Shown: positions 1-7,842 of the stretch, piece after piece
How positions within the stretch are numbered: the stretch's first letter is position 1
Layout of the letters: the number at the start of each line of letters is the position of its first letter
Assembly: GCA_005789375.1 (NCBI GenBank)
Contig: SXXZ01000021.1
Coordinates: forward strand, 1-13,635
DNA length: 13,635 nt
Origin: Verrucomicrobiales bacterium
GTDB lineage: Bacteria; Verrucomicrobiota; Verrucomicrobiae; Limisphaerales; UBA9464
Reading direction: 5' to 3'
Notes under the pieces: model-generated
Databases searched by the model: none
What the model saw: the letters and a program-made list of their open reading frames with translations, nothing else
What the model was told of the DNA's origin: nothing
Made by a program: the position numbers and the translations under genes

Positions 1-218
1 ATCACCGGTCTTGGAACAGACAACTTGTAAAAATTGAGCCAGATATCTCATTTCTTAGGCCTTTGTCCCTCAAAGCGGACTTTGTGCCATCCAAACGAAC
101 CGTGGGAGAGTTGCACTATGATTAAAATTCATCGTTCGGCAACGTTTTGGTGGGGTCGCGCTTGAGGTCAGTAAAGATCTCCGACGTTAACAGCTCTTCG
201 GCTAGGAAACTCTTGGTC
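1..218. other. left-edge intergenic region, no supported gene
   Basis: This stretch is visibly richer in A and T than the genes that follow. Two short open frames touch the left edge. One is a plus-strand frame ending in TAA at 123-125. The other is a minus-strand ATG at 49-51, open to base 1 (17 codons, beginning MRYLAQFLQVVC), with AAAGG eight bases upstream of the ATG. Both have poor G/C at third codon positions compared with the genes nearby, so neither is called. Small overlapping inverted repeats occur: CTTTG at 61-65, CAAAG at 71-75 and CTTTG at 80-84. Their 5-bp stems are too short to call a terminator. I see no convincing terminator for the minus-strand gene that ends at 219. Confidence 0.5.
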
Positions 219-902
219 TCAATTGCGCGGAGTCAAGACCACCTGGGTCCCGGTCAGGATATCGTGCAAGGCGCGCTGTTCCGGGGCCAAGACCATGAGG
301 TACCCCAAACCGAAGCTAAGAATGCTGAGCAATTCAGCACAGTAGCGGCGGAACGCGCCTCCATAACCGAGCGGCACGCCGTCGAGGGTGACCACGCTGA
401 GGCCTAGCAGCCGTTTCCCGGGAGTGGCTCCGAAGCGCCCCTGAAATCCCACGCTGTAGACGAGGCTCACTGATGTGTAGATCGCCGTGAAAATCAGTTG
501 GAACCTCAACAGCAGCCAAAGATCGGGCTGAGCATCGCCGGTCAACTCCAACTGCCCCTGCACCTGCTGCACAAGCGCCTGAAGCGATTCACGCCAGGGC
601 ATCACCACCAAGTTCACTAAAAACAGAATGACCATCCAGTCGGCCACGAAGGCCACCAGGCGGGGCACAAACCCAGCTCGGTAGAAAGCCGGAGCCGACG
701 GTGCTTCGGCCTCGATTTCCCGACGGGGCAGATCCCAGACCAACTCATGACGGGCCGAAGCCGCGAGCCAGCGTTCATCGGCCTCGCTCCAAACCAACGT
801 CGCTGGACCCAACCGCCCATCCTGGGACCATTCGCGCAATTCCTCCAGCGAACCGGAGTATTCGCGGCCATCGGAACCAATCATCGTGTAAGGTGAAGAC
901 AT
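219..902 (-). CDS. GYF_2 domain / RDD family membrane protein
   Basis: A 227-residue integral membrane protein. The first 50 or so residues resemble a GYF_2 domain (YTMIGSDGREY, then a DGRLGP turn, a VW and a final ERWLAA). This small module is found on many membrane proteins of Verrucomicrobiota and Planctomycetota and is thought to mediate protein interaction. After an acidic linker comes an RDD domain with about three membrane segments. Its family marks are the R and D of PRLVAFVADW in the first helix, GATPGKRLLGL in the middle, and RALHDILTGTQVV near the end. RDD proteins have been linked to ion or solute transport, but no substrate can be assigned here. I chose the ATG at 902 because the GYF_2 homology begins just after it. 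A TTG at 944 would add 14 residues without recognisable homology. It diverges from the MoxR operon. RDD genes often sit next to moxR/DUF58 genes in other bacteria, so a shared role is plausible but inferred. Confidence 0.88.
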   Translation of the reverse strand: MSSPYTMIGSDGREYSGSLEELREWSQDGRLGPATLVWSEADERWLAASARHELVWDLPRREIEAEAPSAPAFYRAGFVPRLVAFVADWMVILFLVNLVVMPWRESLQALVQQVQGQLELTGDAQPDLWLLLRFQLIFTAIYTSVSLVYSVGFQGRFGATPGKRLLGLSVVTLDGVPLGYGGAFRRYCAELLSILSFGLGYLMVLAPEQRALHDILTGTQVVLTPRN

Positions 903-1034
903 GTGCGAGGCCGCTGAGATAGTGCCTCTGTGCAGAATCAGCAACCGACTTCATGATTGAAGATATTTAACGCGTTGCGGTTGAAACCGTCTCCAGTTCC
1001 GGGTGTCCTTGGTTTCAGCGTCGCTTCCACCCTC
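903..1034. promoter_or_regulatory. divergent intergenic region, likely promoters for RDD gene and MoxR operon
   Basis: This 132-bp region separates two divergent genes, so it should hold promoters for both, including the only evident promoter region of the seven-gene operon. An AT-rich patch at about 951-970 (GATATTTAA) sits beside a perfect 8-bp palindrome, AACGCGTT, at 969-976. On the minus strand, TTGCTG and TATCTC are spaced by 17 bases upstream of the RDD start, a weak match to a sigma-70 promoter. No clear plus-strand -35/-10 pair stands out. A TTG-initiated 26-codon in-frame extension of moxR (957-1034) crosses the region, but it shows no family homology. The promoter assignment rests mainly on gene orientation. 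Confidence 0.4.
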
Positions 1035-2042
1035 ATGAATCCCTCCGACTATCCAGCCGTTTCCGTCGCCGCGATCGAACAATTGACCGCCCGGCGACAG
1101 GCGTTGGTGGAGCAAATTGGCAAGGCCGTGATCGGGCAGCAGGAGATTATCGACAACACCTTGCTGACCCTGTTTGCCGGAGGCCATGCATTGATCACCG
1201 GTGTCCCGGGTCTGGCAAAAACATTGCTGATTCGCTCCCTCAGTCAGGCGGTGGACCTCCAGTTCAACCGCATTCAGTTCACCCCCGACCTGATGCCCAG
1301 CGACATCACCGGCACCGACGTCCTGGAAGAAGATCCGGAATCGGGACGGAGACGACAGGTGTTCCTGCCTGGACCTGTGTTCGCCAACCTCGTCTTGGCC
1401 GATGAGATCAACCGGACTCCGCCCAAGACCCAGGCTGCAATGCTCGAAACCATGCAGGAACGGCAAGTGACCGTTGGCGGGAAGACCTACCCGCTGCCGA
1501 AGCCGTTCCATGTGTTCGCCACCCAGAATCCGATCGAACAAGAGGGCACCTACGTGCTGCCCGAGGCCCAAGCCGATCGGTTCATGTTTTGCCTCAACAC
1601 AACCTATCCCTCCCGGTCCGACGAAGAACGCGTGGTGCGGGAAACGACCGGTACTTCGCAACCGATCATCACTCCGGTGATCACCGGACCTGAACTCATC
1701 GAAGCGCAGAAACTGGTGCGCAGTGTTCCCGTCAGTGACGAGGTAATCGCCTATGCGGTGAGGCTGGTCTCTCGCACTCGGCCTGAGACACCGGAAGCCC
1801 CATCCTACATTCGCGAGTTTGTGCGTTGGGGAGCCAGCCCCCGTGCCTCTCAGTTCCTGGTGCTGGGGGCCAAGGCCAACGCAGCAACCACCGGCCGCCT
1901 CTGCGCAGACGAAGAGGGAATACGGCGTGTGGCCCGACAAGTTTTGCGCCACCGCATTAATCCCAACTTCAATGCCCGCGCCCAGAAGGTCGATGTGGAG
2001 ACTTTAATCGACCGCCTTTTGAAGGACGTTCCGATCCGGTAA
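1035..2042 (+). CDS. moxR: MoxR family AAA+ ATPase
   Basis: A 335-residue cytoplasmic AAA+ ATPase of the MoxR family, the usual length for the family. Residues 56-63 are the Walker A motif (GVPGLAKT, the MoxR form), residues 119-124 are Walker B (LVLADE, followed by INR), and ATQNP at 162-166 carries the sensor 1 asparagine. GQQEII at 34-39 is the usual N-terminal family motif. The C-terminal part holds the lid (AAA_lid) region, with RVSR- and GASPRAS-like segments. MoxR ATPases act as chaperone-like partners of vWA-domain proteins, using ATP to mature or assemble metal- or envelope-related targets. I chose the ATG at 1035 because homology begins soon after it. A TTG at 957 would add 26 residues with no family resemblance. 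No Shine-Dalgarno sequence precedes it. It is the first gene of a seven-gene operon and ends 30 bp before the DUF58 gene, its usual partner. Confidence 0.96.
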   Translation: MNPSDYPAVSVAAIEQLTARRQALVEQIGKAVIGQQEIIDNTLLTLFAGGHALITGVPGLAKTLLIRSLSQAVDLQFNRIQFTPDLMPSDITGTDVLEEDPESGRRRQVFLPGPVFANLVLADEINRTPPKTQAAMLETMQERQVTVGGKTYPLPKPFHVFATQNPIEQEGTYVLPEAQADRFMFCLNTTYPSRSDEERVVRETTGTSQPIITPVITGPELIEAQKLVRSVPVSDEVIAYAVRLVSRTRPETPEAPSYIREFVRWGASPRASQFLVLGAKANAATTGRLCADEEGIRRVARQVLRHRINPNFNARAQKVDVETLIDRLLKDVPIR

Positions 2043-2072
2043 TTCGTGGCCCTTGCCAGACTTGTTGAAACC

Positions 2073-2960
2073 ATGTCCACACACCTCCCAATCGACTCGC
2101 GCTTGCTGGCGTCGGTGGAAGACCTGCCGCTCTTGGCCAGGACCGTCGTGGAAGGTTTTCTCGATGGACTTCACCGCAGTCCGTTCCTCGGCTACTCGAC
2201 GGAGTTCGCCAGTTACCGCCAGTACGTTCAGGGCGACAATCTCCGCCACCTCGACTGGAAGGTCTGGGCTCGGAGTGACGCGCTCTACGTCAAACAGTTC
2301 GAGGACGACACCAACTACCGCGGGCAAATCTACCTCGACACCTCGGCCTCCATGGATTTCGGGACCGGGCCAGCCCACAAGTTCACCTTCGGCCGACTGC
2401 TAGCAGCCGCACTCGCCCACTTGATGATCCAGCAGCGGGATGCGCCCGGACTGGGTCTCTTCGGACCAGACAGCCGTCAGGCGATCCCTTGCGCCAACTC
2501 CCGAAACCAGGCCCTAGAACTTTTCGCCGCTCTGGCCCGTGCTCAGGCGGGCGGCCAGACGGTATTGGGTCAGGACCTCTTCGGGATCGTCCAAGCTGTG
2601 GTGCGCCGTGGTCTCTCCGTAGTCATTTCCGATTTTTTCACCATCGATGATTCGGGCTTTGAACTGCTGCGCCAACTCCATGCCCACCGTCAAGAAACCC
2701 TCGTCTTTCACCTCCTGTCTCCGGAAGAGCTAGAGCTACCCGAGACCGGGGAATGGGTTTTGGAAGACAGCGAAACGGGCGAAGAACGCGTCGTCCATCT
2801 GGACGAGGCACGCGAAGGATATCGTCAACGTCTGGAAGCCTTTTGCGATCGGTTAAAGAACGCGTGCGACGGGTACGAATTCGACTACGTGCGCCTTTCG
2901 ACCGGCAAGCCCCTCGATCAGGCTCTCATGGCCTACCTCGACCGCAGGGGGTACCTGTGA
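2073..2960 (+). CDS. DUF58 domain protein (vWA-like MoxR partner)
   Basis: A 295-residue protein with no membrane segment, expected to be cytoplasmic. Residues 43-79 carry the DUF58 signature: an EF..YR.Y..GD core (44-55), R58, the D61-W62 pair, AR at 66-67 and YVKQFE at 72-77. It then enters a vWA-like fold with a MIDAS-type metal site, DTSASM at 89-94, and a later acidic strand end, SDFF, with D187. DUF58 proteins are almost always encoded next to a MoxR ATPase and are thought to be its adaptor or substrate-linking partner. The ATG at 2073 is preferred. A GTG at 2046 lies 3 bp after the moxR stop and would add nine residues, and it cannot be excluded. There is no Shine-Dalgarno sequence before either. 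The next gene starts 40 bp downstream. Confidence 0.94.
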   Translation: MSTHLPIDSRLLASVEDLPLLARTVVEGFLDGLHRSPFLGYSTEFASYRQYVQGDNLRHLDWKVWARSDALYVKQFEDDTNYRGQIYLDTSASMDFGTGPAHKFTFGRLLAAALAHLMIQQRDAPGLGLFGPDSRQAIPCANSRNQALELFAALARAQAGGQTVLGQDLFGIVQAVVRRGLSVVISDFFTIDDSGFELLRQLHAHRQETLVFHLLSPEELELPETGEWVLEDSETGEERVVHLDEAREGYRQRLEAFCDRLKNACDGYEFDYVRLSTGKPLDQALMAYLDRRGYL

Positions 2961-3000
2961 ATCACCTCAACGAGGCACTGCCCACTCACTGACACCCGGC

Positions 3001-5208
3001 ATGCCCTTCTTGTTTACTCATGCCTTCCTGCTGTCTGCCCTCGCAGGCTTGGGGATTCCCGTACTGCTGCACCTCCTGCTCAAGCAGCGCAATCCGCGGA
3101 TGAAGGTGAGCACGCTGCGCTTCTTCGAGGTCGTGCACACCCGCAGCTCCTCCCGACGCAAACTCAAGAACCTGCTGCTGTTGCTTCTCCGGTTGCTGGT
3201 CTTCGCGCTCATCGTCCTCGCCTTCGCCCGGCCCTACCTCCCGGAGGGCTGGAGCGGACAACCGCGACCCAAGCGCCAAGATGTGATCCTAGTGCTCGAC
3301 CGATCCCTGAGCCTGCGGGCCACCGATTCTGGCAAACCCCGCTGGCCCGCCGCATTGGCGGAGGCCCGCCGAGTCCTCGCCACCTTGATCGAGGGCGATC
3401 GGGCTGCGCTGATCGGGATCGGGGAACGCGCCGAGATTCTTTCGGGTTTTGGGCCACCCTCCCTGATTCTGGATCGACTGAAGGATCTCCAACCCACCGC
3501 CAGTCGAGGCGATACAGCCGACGCCCTTCGGGAGGCCCTGTCACTTGTGGCGACGCTTAATTTACCCGGCACTGCCTCTGTCATCGTCATCGGCGACCTC
3601 CAGCGGACCGGGGCTGAACAACTCAACCGCGTTTCCCTCCCTCGATGGCTGCCGATCCGATTTATTCGGGTCGGGCCTGCGGTCTCACCCAATGTGGCCA
3701 TCACCGATCTGCGACTTCCCGCCGAACCTAACGGAGCGCTGTCGATGATCATCGCCAATTACGGAGACCAGCCGGTGCAAAATCACACGGTTCGGTGCAT
3801 CCTCGATGGGCAGACCCTTTCCGAAATCTCCTTCTCCAGAGGAGCCGGTGTCTCGGATTCCTTGGAATGGAAACTGCCGCGGCTCACAGCCGGTTGGCAT
3901 GAGGCTGAAGTCCAATTGAACGGAACCGACGCGTTGGCTGAGGATAATGTTCGCCGACTGGCTTTCCAGGTGCCGGAACGCATCCGCGTCGTCGCCGTCG
4001 AAAATCGCAGCCAGGTAAGATCGTTCGAAGAGCAAACCTTCTTTGTAGCCGCCGCCCTAGACCCGTTCTTCGGCTCCACCAATTCGGGCCAAGGGAGCTT
4101 CGTGGTAGACATCCTCCGCCCAGAAGCATTGGCGGCAGCCCTAGCACCCAACGGCACAAAACCACGCCCCGACGTGGTGCTGCTGCCGGCGATGCGATCG
4201 CTTCCGGGTGACGCCGTCGCCGCACTCAACGCCTGGGTGGATCAAGGCGGTGGAATCTTCTTCTTCGGCGGCGACTCCCTAGAACCCTCCCGCTTCAATG
4301 CTGAGTTTGGCGCGCTGTCTCCGGCGCAATGGGGCTCGCCGGTTTCGGCCGACGCCGAAGTACCTTGGCGCATCGGTGCTTTCGACCGGACCAGCCCCGT
4401 CTTCCGTCCCTTCACAGAGGCACGGTCCGGCGGACCTGCCGTCGCTGAATTCACCCGTCGACACGCGGTGACCGCCTCTCCACAGAGCACCGTGCTGGCA
4501 CGCTTCGACGACGGCCACCCCTTCCTCTTAGGCCGTTCTGTAGGCCGGGGCGCAGTGCTCTTGGCCAACACCTCGGCCGACACCGCATGGACGGACTGGC
4601 CCAAACACAAAAGCTTCGTTCCGTGGGTCATGGCGGCCGTCACCTGGCTGGCCGACCATGGCGACGAACGCCTTTTGAGATCCTCCGATCCGCTCATCAC
4701 CGGTACCGAGGGACGGATCCAGTGGGGCAACGGAAGTGCTGGCCTCAACACTCCGTCTATTCCATCCGCGGCGGCGATCCCGGAGGCGCTCACCGCGGCC
4801 TCGGCGACCGCTGTTACACCCACAACAGCAGCCCAAACGACCTTTGCCCGGTTCCGCCTGCAGGTGCGACCCGCCTCCTCAGGTCCGCCACCGGCACTGG
4901 AAGTTCGATCCGATGGCACCGCGGTTTTCGAAGTCCCGATTTCTGGATTTTACAGCGTCAGCGATGATTCCGGCCGGGAACGATGGCGTTTGGCTGCCAA
5001 TCCACCGCCCATCGAATCGGACCTCGCCGCCTGGGATCCCTCCGCCGCAGAAGGGCTCCTAGCACGTCGTACCGATGCTGAATCGGATCTGCCGCCTGGA
5101 TGGTTCGGCAACGAACCTGGCCGACAAGAATGGTGGCGCATCTTGCTCGCGGCGGCCCTGGCACTGCTGCTCATCGAAACCGTTGTCGCCAACCGCTCTA
5201 CCCCATGA
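3001..5208 (+). CDS. BatA-type vWA membrane protein with amidotransferase-like domain
   Basis: A 735-residue membrane protein. Residues 1-80 match the BatA N-terminal region: a membrane helix at about 5-27, the NPR..VSTLRFF motif between helices, and a second helix at about 57-78 ending in ARPYL. A vWA domain follows. Its MIDAS pieces are visible as DRSLS at 100-104, T172 in a GDTADAL segment and D199 in VIGDLQ. Later come beta-rich sequence and a GATase-like segment (DVVLLP from 391, then GGGIFFFGGD from 416) with no cysteine at the place of the usual nucleophile. The protein has one cysteine in total, so this domain is not an active amidotransferase. A final helix (about 712-730) re-anchors the C-terminus. 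I infer that the large middle part is outside the cytoplasm. In known Bat systems, BatA partners with MoxR. Its stop codon overlaps the next start by ATGA. It is more than twice the length of classical BatA. Confidence 0.92.
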   Translation: MPFLFTHAFLLSALAGLGIPVLLHLLLKQRNPRMKVSTLRFFEVVHTRSSSRRKLKNLLLLLLRLLVFALIVLAFARPYLPEGWSGQPRPKRQDVILVLDRSLSLRATDSGKPRWPAALAEARRVLATLIEGDRAALIGIGERAEILSGFGPPSLILDRLKDLQPTASRGDTADALREALSLVATLNLPGTASVIVIGDLQRTGAEQLNRVSLPRWLPIRFIRVGPAVSPNVAITDLRLPAEPNGALSMIIANYGDQPVQNHTVRCILDGQTLSEISFSRGAGVSDSLEWKLPRLTAGWHEAEVQLNGTDALAEDNVRRLAFQVPERIRVVAVENRSQVRSFEEQTFFVAAALDPFFGSTNSGQGSFVVDILRPEALAAALAPNGTKPRPDVVLLPAMRSLPGDAVAALNAWVDQGGGIFFFGGDSLEPSRFNAEFGALSPAQWGSPVSADAEVPWRIGAFDRTSPVFRPFTEARSGGPAVAEFTRRHAVTASPQSTVLARFDDGHPFLLGRSVGRGAVLLANTSADTAWTDWPKHKSFVPWVMAAVTWLADHGDERLLRSSDPLITGTEGRIQWGNGSAGLNTPSIPSAAAIPEALTAASATAVTPTTAAQTTFARFRLQVRPASSGPPPALEVRSDGTAVFEVPISGFYSVSDDSGRERWRLAANPPPIESDLAAWDPSAAEGLLARRTDAESDLPPGWFGNEPGRQEWWRILLAAALALLLIETVVANRSTP

Positions 5209-7826
5209 ACACACCCGCCGATCAAGCCCGCAGGCAACTGGCCCAAACCGCCGGACGCAAGGACGCCGCGCGACGCACCGGTGCGGTCGCGGCCATGGTG
5301 GCCGGACTGCTCTTGGGTTCGCTGGCGGTGATGCTTGTCGACTATAAGCTCCTGCTGCCAACCGGGGTACGGGTCTTGGCCTGGTTGGGCCTCCTGCTGG
5401 GCCTGGCACTCGGACTGCGCCAATGGTTGCGCCTGCGCCGGCAGGCAACTCCCCTGAAGGAGGCTGCCCTCGACCTGGAGTCGACCCGGCCCGAACTCGG
5501 ATGCGAAGTGTCCACGGCCGCCGAATACCTGTCGGGTGTCCGGACACCCACGGGGGCCTACGAATCAGAATTGGCGAGCGCCCTCAGTCAACGCGCGGCT
5601 CAGGTAGCCCACAGCGAGGAGGTTCCCTACTTACGGCGGCTGGGTCTCCCTGGGCTCCTCTTCGGAGGCTGCGTGCTGGCGGCCCTGGTGGGGTTCTTAA
5701 TCTTGGCGCCGCAATCAGGCACGGCCCTGCTGCGAACCCTCGCCCCATGGTCGGAGGCCCGCTTCACCCAGTTGGTGGTCGAACCCGCGGGTGGCGAATT
5801 CCCGGTGGGCCACAGTCTGACCCTCACCCACCGCCTCTCGGGCCGAATCCCCCAGTCCGTAGAATACCAATGGCGCTCCGAAGGCGACGCGGACTGGCTG
5901 CGTCTATCGGTGCCGGTGCTTTCCAATGCGGTCGCGTTCCAGACCCTGACGGTGACCACATCGGGTACCTTCCGCATCCGCGCCGGTGACACCCTCTCCC
6001 CGATTTATTCCCTGGTGGCCTACGTCCCACCCGAAGTGGCTCGCCTGTCGGTTCGGCTCATTTCTCCGGCCTATTCCGGCCTTCCAGAACTGCGCCAATC
6101 TTCTCCGCCCATTACCGCCCTGCGTGGCTCGCGAGCACTCTTCGAATTGGCCGGGAACGTCGCTCTGGGCCAAGCCGAGTTGCGGCTGACCAACGGCACG
6201 GTCATCGCATTGAAAGCCGCTGGGTCCAACCTCTGGCACGGCGAACTGAGCGTCTCCTCCGATTCCGAGTATTCCATTTTCATTGCTGACACGCGAGGCC
6301 GCCCCTCCCTCGCCAATGCAACCCGACATCCGATCCGCGCGCTTCCCGATCTGCCCCCCAAGGTCGACATCACTGAGCCCGGCGAAGACATCCGCGCCGA
6401 CCCAGACGAGATCATCCCCCTCAAGGTCAGCGCATCGGACGACTTCGGATTGGATTCGATCACCCTCGTCTACCACGTGCTCGGCGGTCCTGAGCAACGG
6501 CTGGAAGTCCGCGACCGCAACCTCAAGGACGGACAAACCCTCGGCGCGGTGGTCCTCCGTCTGGGTAGCCTCGGGCTCAAGCCCTACGATGTGGTCTCCT
6601 ATTATGCCGAAGCCCGCGACAACAACACGCTCGACGGTCCCGGGATCGGACGCTCACCCACGTATTTTATCGAACTGACCGATCGATCTGGCCCGGCGCC
6701 CTCGAAGCGCAAAGGGCAGCCCCAACAGCGCCTCAACCTCATCGCCATCCAGAAGGGACTCTTGGCCGAGACCACGGCCACGCCCACCAATGCGCCCGCT
6801 AAAACCTTCCAGGACCTCTCCCAGCGCCAACGCGAGGCCCGCGAATTCACCGCCCGCTACCAACAGAAGCTGGAATCCATGAACGCTCCTAAGGCCGCCC
6901 AGTTTGCCTTGGATGAAGCCCTGGAGGGAATGGACGACGCAACTCGAGCCTTGGAACAACAAGCGCCCCAAGGAGCTCTCCCCGCCGAAGAGAAAGCCCT
7001 AGCCGCTCTCTACCGGGCCATCAAAGCCATGCCGCAGCTCAAAAACCTTCCGACCGAGCCCGAGCTCTCCGAAAAACCGCCTGAAGAATCGCCGCCCGAG
7101 CCACAGCCGCCCCAGATCGTGTTAGAAGCCATCGATAAAAAGCCCCAGAAGCCCGCCAATGCGGCCGAGCTGGAGAAGGCCCTTGCGGAGGCGCTGGCAC
7201 TGGCCAAGGCCCAATCGGAATTGGCCCGCCTCATGGAAGGTTCGAACCCTGGCAAAACTCAAAATCCCGCCCCGGGTGAAAAGCCCGGACAAAAAGGGCC
7301 CGAGGACAAGCCTGGCTCGCCGGATAAAAACAGCCCACCCGGAGGCGAGGCCGGAAAACCTGGGAAACCTGGGAAACCTGGCAAATCTCAACCATCTCCG
7401 GCGAGCCCACCCAGCCCAGGTGAAAAGCCCGGCAGCCCGGGTGAAGAGCCTGGCGGACCCGGTAGGCCAGAAGATCGCGCCATGGCTGAGCGTCAGAAAC
7501 GTCTTCAAGACCAAGCCCGTAAGCTGGCTGAAAAGATCGCCCGTATGAAGAGCCCCGAGGCTCGCGAGGCGCTCGCAGCCAGCAAACGCATGGAGGCCGC
7601 CGCCCAGCAAATGGCCCAGGCCGCCGAGGCGCTGGGTGATGGCCGCAGTGAGTCTGCCGAAACCAGCAGCAGTTTGGCGGCGGCTGGGGTCCAGTCGGCA
7701 GCCGATCTGCTCGAGCGAGCCTTGCGGCAAGGTCCCGAACGGACGGATGTCTCGGCCGAACAAGCACCCCGACAGTTCGAGGAACAAATCAGCGAATACT
7801 TCCGTCGCCTCACCCGGGCTCAATGA
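5205..7826 (+). CDS. DUF4175-like membrane protein with Gly/Pro-rich linker and helical tail
   Basis: An 873-residue protein. Hydrophobic helices are visible at about 25-45, 52-72 and 147-168. Next is a long beta-rich part with Ig-like character (for example a PPKVDITEP stretch followed by DDFGLDSI), likely extracytoplasmic. Then come alanine- and glutamine-rich helices, a low-complexity linker at about 680-755 made of PGEKPG and GKP units, and a charged coiled-coil-like tail (MAERQKRLQDQARKLAEK and onward). This plan resembles DUF4175-type proteins found in Bat-like operons of Planctomycetota and Verrucomicrobiota. No enzymatic motif is seen and no function is known. A structural or scaffold role bridging membrane and envelope is inference. 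The start at 5205 is fixed by the ATGA overlap with the previous stop. An in-frame extension upstream to 5100 overlaps the previous gene and is rejected. The next gene begins 16 bp after the stop. Confidence 0.82.
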   Translation: MNTPADQARRQLAQTAGRKDAARRTGAVAAMVAGLLLGSLAVMLVDYKLLLPTGVRVLAWLGLLLGLALGLRQWLRLRRQATPLKEAALDLESTRPELGCEVSTAAEYLSGVRTPTGAYESELASALSQRAAQVAHSEEVPYLRRLGLPGLLFGGCVLAALVGFLILAPQSGTALLRTLAPWSEARFTQLVVEPAGGEFPVGHSLTLTHRLSGRIPQSVEYQWRSEGDADWLRLSVPVLSNAVAFQTLTVTTSGTFRIRAGDTLSPIYSLVAYVPPEVARLSVRLISPAYSGLPELRQSSPPITALRGSRALFELAGNVALGQAELRLTNGTVIALKAAGSNLWHGELSVSSDSEYSIFIADTRGRPSLANATRHPIRALPDLPPKVDITEPGEDIRADPDEIIPLKVSASDDFGLDSITLVYHVLGGPEQRLEVRDRNLKDGQTLGAVVLRLGSLGLKPYDVVSYYAEARDNNTLDGPGIGRSPTYFIELTDRSGPAPSKRKGQPQQRLNLIAIQKGLLAETTATPTNAPAKTFQDLSQRQREAREFTARYQQKLESMNAPKAAQFALDEALEGMDDATRALEQQAPQGALPAEEKALAALYRAIKAMPQLKNLPTEPELSEKPPEESPPEPQPPQIVLEAIDKKPQKPANAAELEKALAEALALAKAQSELARLMEGSNPGKTQNPAPGEKPGQKGPEDKPGSPDKNSPPGGEAGKPGKPGKPGKSQPSPASPPSPGEKPGSPGEEPGGPGRPEDRAMAERQKRLQDQARKLAEKIARMKSPEAREALAASKRMEAAAQQMAQAAEALGDGRSESAETSSSLAAAGVQSAADLLERALRQGPERTDVSAEQAPRQFEEQISEYFRRLTRAQ
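7275..7453 (+). repeat. dispersed 14-bp repeats encoding PGEKPG-type units
   Basis: GGTGAAAAGCCCGG occurs identically at 7275-7288 and 7419-7432. A diverged copy, GGTGAAGAGCCTGG, lies at 7440-7453. Each encodes part of a PGEKPG or PGEEPG segment in the same linker that holds the 9-bp tandem repeat. The identical DNA copies, not only similar residues, suggest that the linker grew by local duplication. Confidence 0.75.
7353..7388 (+). repeat. 9-bp tandem repeat, about four units
   Basis: Four adjacent 9-base units read GGAAAACCT, GGGAAACCT, GGGAAACCT and GGCAAATCT. They are in frame and encode GKP GKP GKP GKS inside the Gly/Pro linker of the DUF4175-like protein. The two middle units are identical and the outer two differ at one or two bases. 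Since the unit is a multiple of three, gain or loss by slippage would keep the reading frame. Confidence 0.9.
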
Positions 7827-7842
7827 CCCCTCGCACCACACC

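Noticed and set aside
61..84. Alternating CTTTG/CAAAG inverted repeats suggesting a switchable structure
   Set aside because: The stems are only 5 bp, have no flanking T-run and no gene start close downstream, and are likely chance in AT-rich sequence.
957..1034. TTG-initiated N-terminal extension of moxR
   Set aside because: The extra 26 residues have no MoxR family resemblance and would occupy the probable promoter region.
951..1952. 333-codon open frame on the minus strand opposite moxR
   Set aside because: It is antisense to a gene with all MoxR motifs, and its protein shows no recognisable domain. Long antisense frames are expected in GC-rich coding DNA.
4242..4919. 225-codon minus-strand open frame inside the BatA-type gene
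   Set aside because: Its composition is rich in R, S, P and A, as expected for a shadow frame, with no motif. The plus-strand frame is continuous with domain evidence on both sides.
5100..5204. N-terminal extension of the DUF4175-like protein upstream of 5205
   Set aside because: It would overlap the BatA-type gene by more than 100 bases, while the ATGA junction at 5205 gives a normal coupled start.
7353..7388. CRISPR-like array
   Set aside because: The 9-bp units are directly adjacent with no spacers and are in frame within a coding region.
7636..7842. N-terminal extension of the second vWA protein
   Set aside because: It would lie almost wholly inside the preceding gene, and the ATG at 7843 sits just before the first membrane helix, where family members begin.
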